From: JADLGL01 sp964611195
GTDB lineage: Bacteria > Pseudomonadota > Alphaproteobacteria > Rhizobiales > Kaistiaceae
Direction: 5' to 3'
Assembly (NCBI GenBank): GCA_964611195.1
Contig: CAZSXA010000003.1
Coordinates: 1-37,644 of the forward strand
DNA length: 37,644 nt
A program made the position numbers and the translations under genes. Shown here in pieces: positions 31,721 through 37,644 of the stretch (positions are counted from its first letter, which is position 1; each line of letters starts with the position of its first letter). Below the pieces are notes generated by a model, which saw only the letters and a list, made by a program, of their open reading frames with translations, had not been told where the DNA came from and made no database searches.

Positions 31721-32538
31721 GGCAGAACGAAATCCTGCTCGATGGCGTCGCCGCCGGAAACCAAAGTGAAGGTGACCGACGTGCCCGTGGTGTCTGCGCC
31801 CTCCGGGCGATCGAAGCCGAAGGCGAAGGTGAGTCGGTTGCCGTCGCGGTCGATCTGATGCGGCGGAATCGGGATCCAGCCTTCCGGCCCTTCGACGAAG
31901 AGCTCAGTACCGAAGCCCTGCGGCACGACGACGTCGGCGTGGAATCCGCTGCCACCTTCCGCAGCGCTCACTTCCGTTACCGCGAATGCGCCGGGAACCG
32001 GTTCCGTCGGCAGCCGTGCCGCACCTTCCTCGATGATCTCCAGCGCCTCCTCGTCGATCTCGCCGGCGCTGAACGTGACCGATGTCTCGACACGAAGCGG
32101 AATGCAGATCGTCTCGCACACGCCGAGATCGAAAATCACGTCGACCGTAACGGGAACGGCGTCGACCGTCGGCGTGATCGCGAGCGGGAGGATCACGCGG
32201 CCCTCATAGACATTGGTGACCGTATAGCCATCATTGTAGCGCATGGGCGCCGGGTAGCTCACCTCGACGGAGCCGAGATTGCGCGAGGCGGAGAAGTCGA
32301 AGACCGGCGGCAACCCGCCCTCGCCCGGCGTACGCCAGTAGGTCTTCCAGCCGGGCTCGAGGACAATCTCGATCGCTGCCTGCGGCGCGCCGTCGGCAAG
32401 GTCGGTGGCGACAAGACGGATATCGACGATATCCGACCCGACCCATTCGCCGATGCGGGCGTTTGCGGGCGCCGCTGCAAGTGCCCCGGCCAGGACCCCG
32501 GCGGCCAAGATCGCGCTGGCTCTGTGACGTTCGTACAT
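31717..32538 (-). CDS. Periplasmic DsbD N-terminal-domain-like protein
   Basis: This 273-residue secreted protein has a signal peptide (cleavage near AAPANA-RI, residue 27) and a domain like the periplasmic alpha domain of DsbD. The motif EPGWKTYWRTPGEGGLPP (about 61-78) and the cysteine pair in DLGVCETICIPL (Cys141 and Cys145) are typical of alphaproteobacterial DsbD_N proteins. There is no membrane part and no thioredoxin domain, so it is a stand-alone version. It may pass electrons to periplasmic thiol proteins, possibly in cytochrome or oxidase assembly, but this is inference. Its 3' end overlaps rnhA by four bases. Confidence 0.85.
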   Translation of the reverse strand: MYERHRASAILAAGVLAGALAAAPANARIGEWVGSDIVDIRLVATDLADGAPQAAIEIVLEPGWKTYWRTPGEGGLPPVFDFSASRNLGSVEVSYPAPMRYNDGYTVTNVYEGRVILPLAITPTVDAVPVTVDVIFDLGVCETICIPLRVETSVTFSAGEIDEEALEIIEEGAARLPTEPVPGAFAVTEVSAAEGGSGFHADVVVPQGFGTELFVEGPEGWIPIPPHQIDRDGNRLTFAFGFDRPEGADTTGTSVTFTLVSGGDAIEQDFVLP

Positions 32539-32643
32539 GGCGCAGTCCTAACGTGCCCGAACGCCCGGAGCGCCTCATTTTCACGTGAGGCACTGCCATG
32601 GTTGACGGTTTCCAATCGGCCTCCGCGTGCTACTCTTCCACGC

Positions 32644-33240
32644 ATGATCGACGTCGAAGATCCCGACGGCGGCTACCTGGACGGCCAGCTTCTGATCGCC
32701 ATGCCAGGCATGGGCGACCCGCGCTTCGACCGCGCGGTCATCTACCTGTGCGCCCATTCGCCGGAAGGCGCGATGGGTATCCGCATCAACGAGGCTGTCC
32801 CGCAGCTGACGTTTCCCGAGGTGCTGTCGCGCCTCAACATCGCTCCCGAGAGCGAGATCAGCCTTCCCGACGCGACCTCGATCATCGTCCATCGCGGCGG
32901 GCCGGTGGAGACCGGGCGCGGCTTCGTGCTCCACAGCGCCGACTATGTGATCGACAATTCGACCATGCTGATCGACGGCGAGATGTGCCTCACGGCGACG
33001 CTCGACATCCTGCGCGCCATCGCCTCCGGCGACGGACCGGCAAGGTCGCTTCTCGCGCTCGGCTATGCCGGCTGGGGGCCCGGCCAACTCGACGAAGAAC
33101 TGGCGGCCAATGGCTGGCTGCATTGCCCGGCAAGGCCGGACCTCATCTTCGACCCCAACCTCGAGAGCAAATACGAGACGGCGCTGGCCGAGCTCGGCAT
33201 CAATCCGGCGATGCTCTCCTCAGGCGCCGGGCACGCCTGA
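32644..33240 (+). CDS. yqgE: YqgE/AlgH family protein (UPF0301)
   Basis: This 198-residue protein belongs to the YqgE/AlgH family, whose function is not settled. Conserved pieces include GQLLIAMPGMGDPRFDRAVI, YLCAHSPEGAMGIRIN, VHRGGPVETGRGFVLH and ALGYAGWGPGQLDEEL. The ATG at 32644 gives a typical N-terminus. No Shine-Dalgarno sequence is visible, and TACTCT lies 7 bases before the ATG, so the message may be leaderless. A longer in-frame reading from 31858 covers the antisense of the DsbD-N gene and was rejected. The 3' end overlaps SURF1 convergently by 21 bases. The gap 32539-32643 to the DsbD-N gene shows no clear CTTGAC-type promoter. Confidence 0.92.
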   Translation: MIDVEDPDGGYLDGQLLIAMPGMGDPRFDRAVIYLCAHSPEGAMGIRINEAVPQLTFPEVLSRLNIAPESEISLPDATSIIVHRGGPVETGRGFVLHSADYVIDNSTMLIDGEMCLTATLDILRAIASGDGPARSLLALGYAGWGPGQLDEELAANGWLHCPARPDLIFDPNLESKYETALAELGINPAMLSSGAGHA

Positions 33241-34014
33241 GGCCTCCTCGTCCCGCCGCCGGCGCCGTTCCATTGCCCGCAGACGTAGAACGGCCATCAC
33301 CGCCAGCACTGCAGCCAGACCGAACCAGGTCACCGCATATTGCAGGTGGTTGTTCGGGAAACTGACCGTCGTCTCGCCGCCCTGGGGCAGGCCACCAGGC
33401 AGCTCGGGATCGAACGCGGCGTCGATGTAGTATGGAGCAAGGCTGGTCTCGTCGACAGTGAGGTAGGGCGCGAACCGCCCGGGGTCGCGCGTGAACCAGA
33501 CATTGCCCTCCGGATCGTCAGCGGGCGTGAAGAGATTGCGCCCCTGTGGCGGGCGGAGGAGCCCGGTGGTCGCGACCTCGCCCCCGATCTGACCCGGCTC
33601 CCGCGTCGCCGGATCCTTGTTGTCCTCCGGAACGAAGCCGCGATTGACGATCACGTGCCAACCTTCGGACGTCTCCAGCGGCGTCAGGACGAAATAGCCC
33701 TGCCCGCCCTCGGGGCCGGCCGGGTCGGAGAGCGCCGCATAGGTGTGAATCTCCTGGTCGTGCAAGAAGCGACCGGTGACTTCGACCGGACGATAGTCGA
33801 GGTCATCATAGTCGATGCCTTGCCAGGTTTCGGGGGGTGGCGCCGGTATGGGCGTGAGATCGGTCCGCTCCTCGACGCGGGCGATCAGGTCTTCTTTCCA
33901 CGCCAGGCGCTGGACCTGCCAGGTGCCGAGGCCGCAGAGGATGACGAAGCCGACCAGGGCGAGCCCGATGAGGAGCCCGCGCCGTTCGCGCCGCGCCGGC
34001 GGACGATCTGTCAT
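33220..34014 (-). CDS. SURF1 family cytochrome oxidase assembly protein
   Basis: This 264-residue membrane protein belongs to the SURF1/Shy1 family, which helps insert heme a into cytochrome oxidase subunit I. It has one helix near the N-terminus (about 14-31, LIGLALVGFVILCGLGTWQVQR) and one near the C-terminus (about 225-243, QYAVTWFGLAAVLAVMAVL), with a periplasmic domain between. The GLGTWQVQRLAWKEDLI segment, VTGRFLHDQE, VNRGFVP and NNHLQYAVTWFGLA are family signatures. It is the last gene of the oxidase operon, 7 bases after DUF983. The last 21 bases overlap yqgE on the other strand. Confidence 0.93.
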   Translation of the reverse strand: MTDRPPARRERRGLLIGLALVGFVILCGLGTWQVQRLAWKEDLIARVEERTDLTPIPAPPPETWQGIDYDDLDYRPVEVTGRFLHDQEIHTYAALSDPAGPEGGQGYFVLTPLETSEGWHVIVNRGFVPEDNKDPATREPGQIGGEVATTGLLRPPQGRNLFTPADDPEGNVWFTRDPGRFAPYLTVDETSLAPYYIDAAFDPELPGGLPQGGETTVSFPNNHLQYAVTWFGLAAVLAVMAVLRLRAMERRRRRDEEASGVPGA

Positions 34015-34021
34015 GAGTCCA

Positions 34022-34399
34022 CTAGTCCTCCGCCAGCCGTCCTTCGGCGGCCTTGTGGCGATACTGCATGCCGACGAACCAGCCCTTCAGCGGCCGAAGC
34101 ATGCCGAGGGAGAGGCCGATGATCACCGGAGCCCAGACCACCGCGTGGAGCCAATAGGGCCAGCCAACGGTGAACTCGATGGCAAGCGCCAGTCCGACGA
34201 CAATGAACCCGACGATCAGGACAATGAAGACCGCCGGGCCGTCGCCGGCATCTGCCGCACCATAGTCGAGACCGCAATGGTCACATGACGGCGCAAGGTC
34301 GAGAAAGCCCTTGAAGAGCCTGCCCTCGCCGCAACGAGGGCAACGACCACGAACGGCGTTTGAAACCGGGCTGCGCCCGGATTGTTCAATTGAAGTCAT
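34022..34399 (-). CDS. DUF983 membrane protein with zinc ribbon
   Basis: This 125-residue protein is of the DUF983 family found in alphaproteobacterial oxidase operons. A zinc-ribbon-like motif has four cysteines: CPRC at 20-23 and CDHC at 39-42. Two hydrophobic helices follow (about 57-77 and 85-105). The ATG at 34399 is chosen; the longer frame to 34606 runs antisense-like through ctaE and was rejected. The function is not known; a role in metal supply to or assembly of cytochrome oxidase is inferred from its position between ctaE and SURF1. Confidence 0.87.
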   Translation of the reverse strand: MTSIEQSGRSPVSNAVRGRCPRCGEGRLFKGFLDLAPSCDHCGLDYGAADAGDGPAVFIVLIVGFIVVGLALAIEFTVGWPYWLHAVVWAPVIIGLSLGMLRPLKGWFVGMQYRHKAAEGRLAED

Positions 34400-34415
34400 G
34401 CCGCTCCATTGGACA

Positions 34416-34442
34416 GCGGCCGCGGGAAGAACCCGCGGCCGC
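34416..34442 (-). other. Strong hairpin after ctaE
   Basis: GCGGCCGCGGG (34416-34426) and CCCGCGGCCGC (34432-34442) form a perfect 11-bp stem with a 5-base loop, in the 53-base gap between ctaE and the DUF983 gene. No T-run follows on the minus strand. It is more likely an mRNA-stabilising or attenuating stem than a simple terminator, because the assembly genes DUF983 and SURF1 lie downstream without an obvious promoter of their own. Confidence 0.65.
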
Positions 34443-34452
34443 CGCCGAAGCT

Positions 34453-35373
34453 CTAGTGGTAGACGCCGTTCCAGCCGCCCCAAACGTAGACGAAGACGAA
34501 GAGGAACAGCCAGACCACGTCGACGAAGTGCCAGTACCAGGCCGCTGCCTCGAAGCCGAAATGCTGCTGCGGCGTGAAATGGCCTGCTCTCGCCCTGAAC
34601 CAGCACACGATCAGGAAGATTGTGCCGATGAGGACGTGGGCACCATGGAACCCGGTCGCCATGAAGAAGGTCGAGCCGTAGATGTTGCCGTCATACTGCG
34701 TCGAGTAGTCGAACGCGGCGGAGGCATACTCGTAGACCTGAACGGCGCTGAAGATCATGCCAAGGATGATCGTCGCGCCCAGACCCCAGATCAGACCGCG
34801 CCGGTTGTTGTGAAGCAGCGCGTGGTGGGCGTAGGTGACGGTCGTGCCCGACGTCAGCAGAATCAGCGTGTTGAGCAGCGGGAAGTGCCACGGGTCGAAA
34901 ACCTCCGTGCCTTCCGGCGGCCAGATCCCGCCCGTCTCCTCGACCCGCGCGACCTGACCGACGAGATCACCGGTCGCGGCATCGATCGAAACGGCGTCGG
35001 TCATCAGGCTGGCGTCGAAGAACGCCCAGAACCACGCCACGAAGAACATGACCTCCGAGGCGATGAACAGGATCATGCCATAGCGGAGATGCAGTTGAAC
35101 GACCGGCGTGTGATAGCCCGTATTGGCTTCCTTGATGACGTCCCGCCACCAGACGTACATCGTGTAGAAGACGCCAAGGAAGCCGGGCACCAGCCACAGC
35201 ACCTGATGCGTGCCCGGATTGATGCCGAACAGCGTCCAACTGCCGTTGTTGTCGCCGTTCATGAACATGATGAAGCCGATGGCCAGAACGAACGCCGAGA
35301 TCGCGCCTACGGCGGGCCATGGGCTCGGATTGACCAAGTGATAGTCGTGTTGCTTCGTGTGCGCGTCCGCCAT
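34453..35373 (-). CDS. ctaE: Cytochrome c oxidase subunit III
   Basis: This 306-residue membrane protein is subunit III of the aa3-type cytochrome c oxidase, which stabilises proton pumping. Seven hydrophobic segments are visible. Conserved segments include HLRYGMILFIASEVMFFVAW, TSGTTVTYAHHALL and GFHGAHVLIGTIFL, ending FVDVVWLFLFVFVYVWGGWN. The ATG at 35373 has GGAG 6 bases upstream; the longer in-frame reading was rejected as it lacks family sequence. It lies downstream of ctaG by 59 bases. A strong hairpin follows the stop. Confidence 0.96.
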   Translation of the reverse strand: MADAHTKQHDYHLVNPSPWPAVGAISAFVLAIGFIMFMNGDNNGSWTLFGINPGTHQVLWLVPGFLGVFYTMYVWWRDVIKEANTGYHTPVVQLHLRYGMILFIASEVMFFVAWFWAFFDASLMTDAVSIDAATGDLVGQVARVEETGGIWPPEGTEVFDPWHFPLLNTLILLTSGTTVTYAHHALLHNNRRGLIWGLGATIILGMIFSAVQVYEYASAAFDYSTQYDGNIYGSTFFMATGFHGAHVLIGTIFLIVCWFRARAGHFTPQQHFGFEAAAWYWHFVDVVWLFLFVFVYVWGGWNGVYH

Positions 35374-35432
35374 TCTTTTCTCCACTCGATCGGCCGGTCC
35401 CTTCCGGCTTCCCCGCCCCAACGGGCCTTTGC

Positions 35433-36041
35433 TTACCCGTCTCCTCCGACGGCATTCTGCGCGACCGGACCATCGGGTTGTGCACCAGATGTCCGGAAGA
35501 AGGTATAGGACAAAGTGATCGTATCGACGTAATCCAAATTCGGATCGTCGGCGATTTGCGGGTCGATATAGAACAACACTGGCATCTCGACCGATTCGCC
35601 CCCCGCCAGCGTCTGCTCGGTGAAGCAGAAGCACTCGACCTTCATGAAGTACGCGCCGACGAGCGATGGCGCGACGTTGAAGCTGGCCGTGCCCGTCACC
35701 GCCTCGTCGCCGAGATTGGTGGCAACGTAGTTGACTTCCGCCGGCTCGCCGACGCGCACCTGAACCTCGCGCTGCGCTGGCCTGAACTCCCAGCCGAGCG
35801 CCGAGTCGGTGTTGGAATCAAAGCGGATGGTGACTACGCGGTCGAGCACCTCATCCGACAGATTGTCGGAACGCTGCGTGGTGCCGCCATATCCGGTGAC
35901 CTGGCAGAAGAGCTCATAGAGCGGCACAGCGGCGAAGGCCATGCCGACCATGCCGAGCACCACGCCGCCGGCGATGAAGGCGGTCATGCGCTTCCGCCCC
36001 GCACCGGAGCGATTGGCTGCCATTTGGGTGTCGGTCGCCAT
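35433..36041 (-). CDS. ctaG: Cytochrome c oxidase assembly protein CtaG/Cox11
   Basis: This 202-residue protein delivers copper to the CuB site of subunit I. A single membrane helix at about 20-38 is followed by VPLYELFCQVTGYGGTTQ, a family signature with Cys46. The copper ligands are Cys137 and Cys139 in VECFCFTEQ. The C-terminal domain is an immunoglobulin-like fold facing the periplasm. The ATG at 36041 follows the coxF stop by two bases. It belongs to the ctaD-ctaB-coxF-ctaG-ctaE operon. Confidence 0.96.
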   Translation of the reverse strand: MATDTQMAANRSGAGRKRMTAFIAGGVVLGMVGMAFAAVPLYELFCQVTGYGGTTQRSDNLSDEVLDRVVTIRFDSNTDSALGWEFRPAQREVQVRVGEPAEVNYVATNLGDEAVTGTASFNVAPSLVGAYFMKVECFCFTEQTLAGGESVEMPVLFYIDPQIADDPNLDYVDTITLSYTFFRTSGAQPDGPVAQNAVGGDG

Positions 36042-36043
36042 GG

Positions 36044-36208
36044 TCAGATCGGCCTGATCACCGTATCCGGTCCGCGGACCAGGGTGATCGCAATCATGAT
36101 CAGAACCAGCGCTGCGAGCGCAACCGCCAGGGCGATCGAACGGTTTCGCCGCCGACGCTCCTGTTCGGGTGTCAGCTGCTGTGGGCGCGGGCGGTCGGCT
36201 TCAGCCAC
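36044..36208 (-). CDS. coxF: CoxF-like small membrane protein (54 aa)
   Basis: This 54-residue protein lies between ctaB and ctaG. It reads MAEADRPRPQQLTPEQERRR, followed by RNRS and one membrane helix (about residues 25-44), then a short periplasmic tail. The LTPEQ-RRR-RNRS block plus a single helix is the pattern of the CoxF proteins annotated in rhizobial oxidase operons. The start is GTG at 36208, two bases after the ctaB stop, and its stop is two bases before ctaG, so the genes are tightly packed. Its role is probably in oxidase assembly; this rests on position and not on any visible catalytic residues. Confidence 0.8.
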   Translation of the reverse strand: MAEADRPRPQQLTPEQERRRRNRSIALAVALAALVLIMIAITLVRGPDTVIRPI

Positions 36209-36210
36209 GA

Positions 36211-37149
36211 TCAACCGAACCACCCCAGCTGACTGATGCCGCGATCGACGAGCAGCACGGCGAAGACAAGGAACAGGTAGAGCAGCGAGTAGCCGAAGAG
36301 CCGGCCGGCCGCCGCGCGATCGCGCCCGCCGCTACGCAGAACCGGGATCGACCGCCACACCATGATCGCGCCAAGAGCGGCGGCGATGATACCGAAGGCC
36401 GGTGACGCCAGGCCGACAAAGGCGGGCGCAGCGCCGATCGGCACCAGAAGGACGGAATAGGCAAGAATCTGCCGCGCGGTCGCCGCCGGGCCGGCAGTAA
36501 CCGGCAGCATCGGAACGCCGACATTGCGATAGTCGTCGGCCTTCAGCAGACCGAGCGCCCAGAAATGCGGCGGCGTCCAGAGGAAGATGATGCCGAACAG
36601 AATCAGGCTTTCGATGCCGACGGAGTTCGTCACGACGGCCCAGCCGATCACCGGCGGCAACGCGCCCGAAGCGCCGCCGATGACGATGTTCTGCGGCGTC
36701 CAGCGCTTCAGGATCATCGTGTAGATGACGGCGTAGAAGAAGATCGTGAAGGCCAGCAATCCAGCGGCGAGCCAGTTCGCCGCTAGGCCGAGCAGCGCGA
36801 CCGAGCCGACCGAAAGGACGATGCCGAAGGCGAGCGCTTCCTGTCTGGTGACCCGCCCGGCAGGAATGGGCCTCTCGCTGGTGCGGGCCATGCCGGCATC
36901 GATATCGGCATCGTACCACATGTTCAGCGCACCGGAGGCGCCGGCTCCAACGGCAACGGCAAGGATCGATATCGCCGCCATAACCGGGTTGATTCCGCCC
37001 GGCGCAACAAGCAGCCCGACAAGCGCTGTGAAGACGACGAGCGACATCACGCGCGGTTTCAGGAGGGCGATGTAGTCTCCGACGTCGGCGGCGGAGACGG
37101 TCGGGCCTTCCTGGTCCAGTGTCGGTTCGAGTTTGTCGACGTAGGCCAT
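36211..37149 (-). CDS. ctaB: Protoheme IX farnesyltransferase (heme O synthase)
   Basis: This 312-residue integral membrane prenyltransferase attaches a farnesyl group to heme B to form heme O, the precursor of heme A for the oxidase. The prenyl diphosphate-binding motif is NMWYDADIDAGMARTSERPI (about 76-95), and a second polar loop reads DDYRNVGVPMLPV. Nine hydrophobic segments are suggested. The ATG at 37149 is preferred; a GTG four codons earlier is possible, and no clear ribosome site is seen for either. A strong hairpin (37178-37203) separates it from ctaD upstream. Confidence 0.95.
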   Translation of the reverse strand: MAYVDKLEPTLDQEGPTVSAADVGDYIALLKPRVMSLVVFTALVGLLVAPGGINPVMAAISILAVAVGAGASGALNMWYDADIDAGMARTSERPIPAGRVTRQEALAFGIVLSVGSVALLGLAANWLAAGLLAFTIFFYAVIYTMILKRWTPQNIVIGGASGALPPVIGWAVVTNSVGIESLILFGIIFLWTPPHFWALGLLKADDYRNVGVPMLPVTAGPAATARQILAYSVLLVPIGAAPAFVGLASPAFGIIAAALGAIMVWRSIPVLRSGGRDRAAAGRLFGYSLLYLFLVFAVLLVDRGISQLGWFG

Positions 37150-37177
37150 CAATCGCACCACGTGCCGGCGGGAAGCC

Positions 37178-37203
37178 GGCGGCGGCCGAGAGGGGCCGCC
37201 GCC
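37178..37203 (-). other. Strong hairpin between ctaD and ctaB
   Basis: GGCGGCGGCC (37178-37187) and GGCCGCCGCC (37194-37203) form a perfect 10-bp stem with a 6-base loop, 7 bases past the ctaD stop. A second small dyad, GCCGGC-GGGAA-GCCGGC, overlaps its edge (37164-37180). No T-run follows. Like the stem after ctaE, it sits directly after a structural subunit gene and before an assembly gene. Confidence 0.65.
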
Positions 37204-37209
37204 TTCAAG

Positions 37210-37644
37210 CTACTTGATCCGCGGCAGCGTCTCCCAGGTGTGGAACGGCGGCGGCGAGGCGACCTTCCATTCGAGGGTGGTGGCACCCTCGCCCCAAGGA
37301 TTGGCGCCGGCGGCGCGCTTCCGCGCAAAGCCCTGGAACACCGCCCAAAGGAACACCAGGACACCGGCGAACGAGATGTAGGAGCCGTAGGACGACACCG
37401 CGTTCCAGCCGGCGAAGGCGTCCGGATAGTCGACGTAGCGGCGCGGCATACCGGCAAGACCCAGGAAGTGCTGCGGGAAGAAGGTGATGTTCGCACCGAT
37501 GAACATCAGCCAGAAGTGCACCTTCCCGAGGGTCTCGTTGTAGGTGTAGCCGGTCATCTTCGGGTACCAGTAGTACCAGGCAGCGAAGATCGCGAAGACG
37601 GCACCCAGCGACAGCACATAGTGGAAGTGCGCGACGACATAGTA
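37210..37644 (-). CDS. ctaD: Cytochrome c oxidase subunit I (5'-truncated by window edge)
   Basis: This is the C-terminal 144 residues of the catalytic heme-copper subunit I, read in frame from the window edge to the TAG at 37210. The first residues, YYVVAHFHYVLSLG, contain the two histidines (HFH) that bind heme a3 and heme a. The following KMTGYTYNETLGKVHFWLMF, NITFFPQHFLGLAGMPRRY and DYPDAFAGWN are diagnostic of aa3-type oxidases. The upstream two thirds, with the CuB histidines, lie outside the window. It heads the visible part of the oxidase operon and is followed by a strong hairpin and ctaB. Confidence 0.97.
   Translation of the reverse strand, partial: YYVVAHFHYVLSLGAVFAIFAAWYYWYPKMTGYTYNETLGKVHFWLMFIGANITFFPQHFLGLAGMPRRYVDYPDAFAGWNAVSSYGSYISFAGVLVFLWAVFQGFARKRAAGANPWGEGATTLEWKVASPPPFHTWETLPRIK

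Noticed and set aside
32601..32606. GTTGAC as a -35 box for yqgE
   Set aside because: The nearest -10-like sequence is 23 or more bases away, too far for a normal promoter.
31858..32643. Upstream in-frame extension of yqgE
   Set aside because: It covers the antisense of the DsbD-N gene, and YqgE family homology begins only after 32644.
34360..35508. Plus-strand open frame of 382 codons
   Set aside because: Antisense of ctaE; its composition (Arg, Asp, Glu, His-rich) is typical of the reverse of membrane protein codons.
1..37644. Mobile elements, CRISPR arrays, tRNA or rRNA genes, prophage genes
   Set aside because: I looked for transposase-like frames, direct repeat arrays and RNA gene signatures in the gaps and found none; all gaps are short.

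Overview
The window is GC-rich, densely coded chromosomal DNA from an alphaproteobacterium, most likely of the order Hyphomicrobiales (Rhizobiales). The evidence is the gene content and order. There is a split F0 ATP synthase operon (atpI-B-E-F'-F) without the F1 genes, and a ctaD-ctaB-coxF-ctaG-ctaE-DUF983-SURF1 oxidase cluster. A cell-cycle methyltransferase of CcrM type lies next to mutY and smc, and there is an ispH-thrB-rnhA run. Promoters match the rhizobial form CTTGAC-N17-CTAnnn. I cannot name the genus. I see no insertion sequence, prophage, CRISPR array, tRNA or rRNA. Codon use and base composition look even throughout, so this reads as core genome and not as an island. No intergenic gap is longer than about 225 bases.

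Layout. Bases 1-4584 (minus strand): DUF2007 protein, TrmN6-like methyltransferase, S49 peptidase, a 55-residue membrane protein, glyQ and glyS (glyS is cut by the left edge). Bases 4704-10297 (plus): polyprenyl diphosphate synthase, a secreted TPR protein, ispE, a PA0069-family radical SAM protein and rnhB. Bases 10325-12961 (minus): the F0 operon, with a very clear promoter at 13036-13064. Bases 13186-19717 (plus): a DciA-like DUF721 protein, two tandem DsbA-like thioredoxins, smc and mutY. Bases 19656-20762 (minus): ccrM, with a CtrA-type half-site upstream. Bases 20913-31720 (plus): a large secreted VWA/beta-sandwich-repeat protein, thrC, an M16 peptidase, a GNAT acetyltransferase, a 7TM-PAS-GGDEF-EAL protein, ispH, thrB and rnhA. 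Base 31717 to the end: a stand-alone DsbD N-domain protein (minus), yqgE (plus), and then the minus-strand oxidase operon, with ctaD cut by the right edge.

How the genes work together. The respiratory theme is strong: F0 subunits, cytochrome c oxidase subunits I and III, heme O synthase (ctaB), copper insertion (ctaG) and SURF1, plus polyprenyl diphosphate synthase for the ubiquinone side chain. The MEP-pathway genes ispE and ispH supply the isoprenoid units used by both the polyprenyl synthase and heme O synthase. Periplasmic thiol chemistry is served by the two DsbA-like proteins and the DsbD-N protein. Chromosome maintenance is served by smc, mutY, ccrM, rnhA, rnhB and the DciA-like protein. 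ThrB and ThrC complete threonine synthesis.

The window is mostly ordinary core genome and I found no wholly new system. The points most worth a second look are the VWA/five-repeat secreted protein, the periplasmic-plus-lipoprotein DsbA pair, the acidic extension of ATP synthase b', the degenerate GGDEF motif, the hairpins after ctaD and ctaE, the CtrA-type site at ccrM, and the 55-residue protein whose stop codon lies inside the glyQS promoter.
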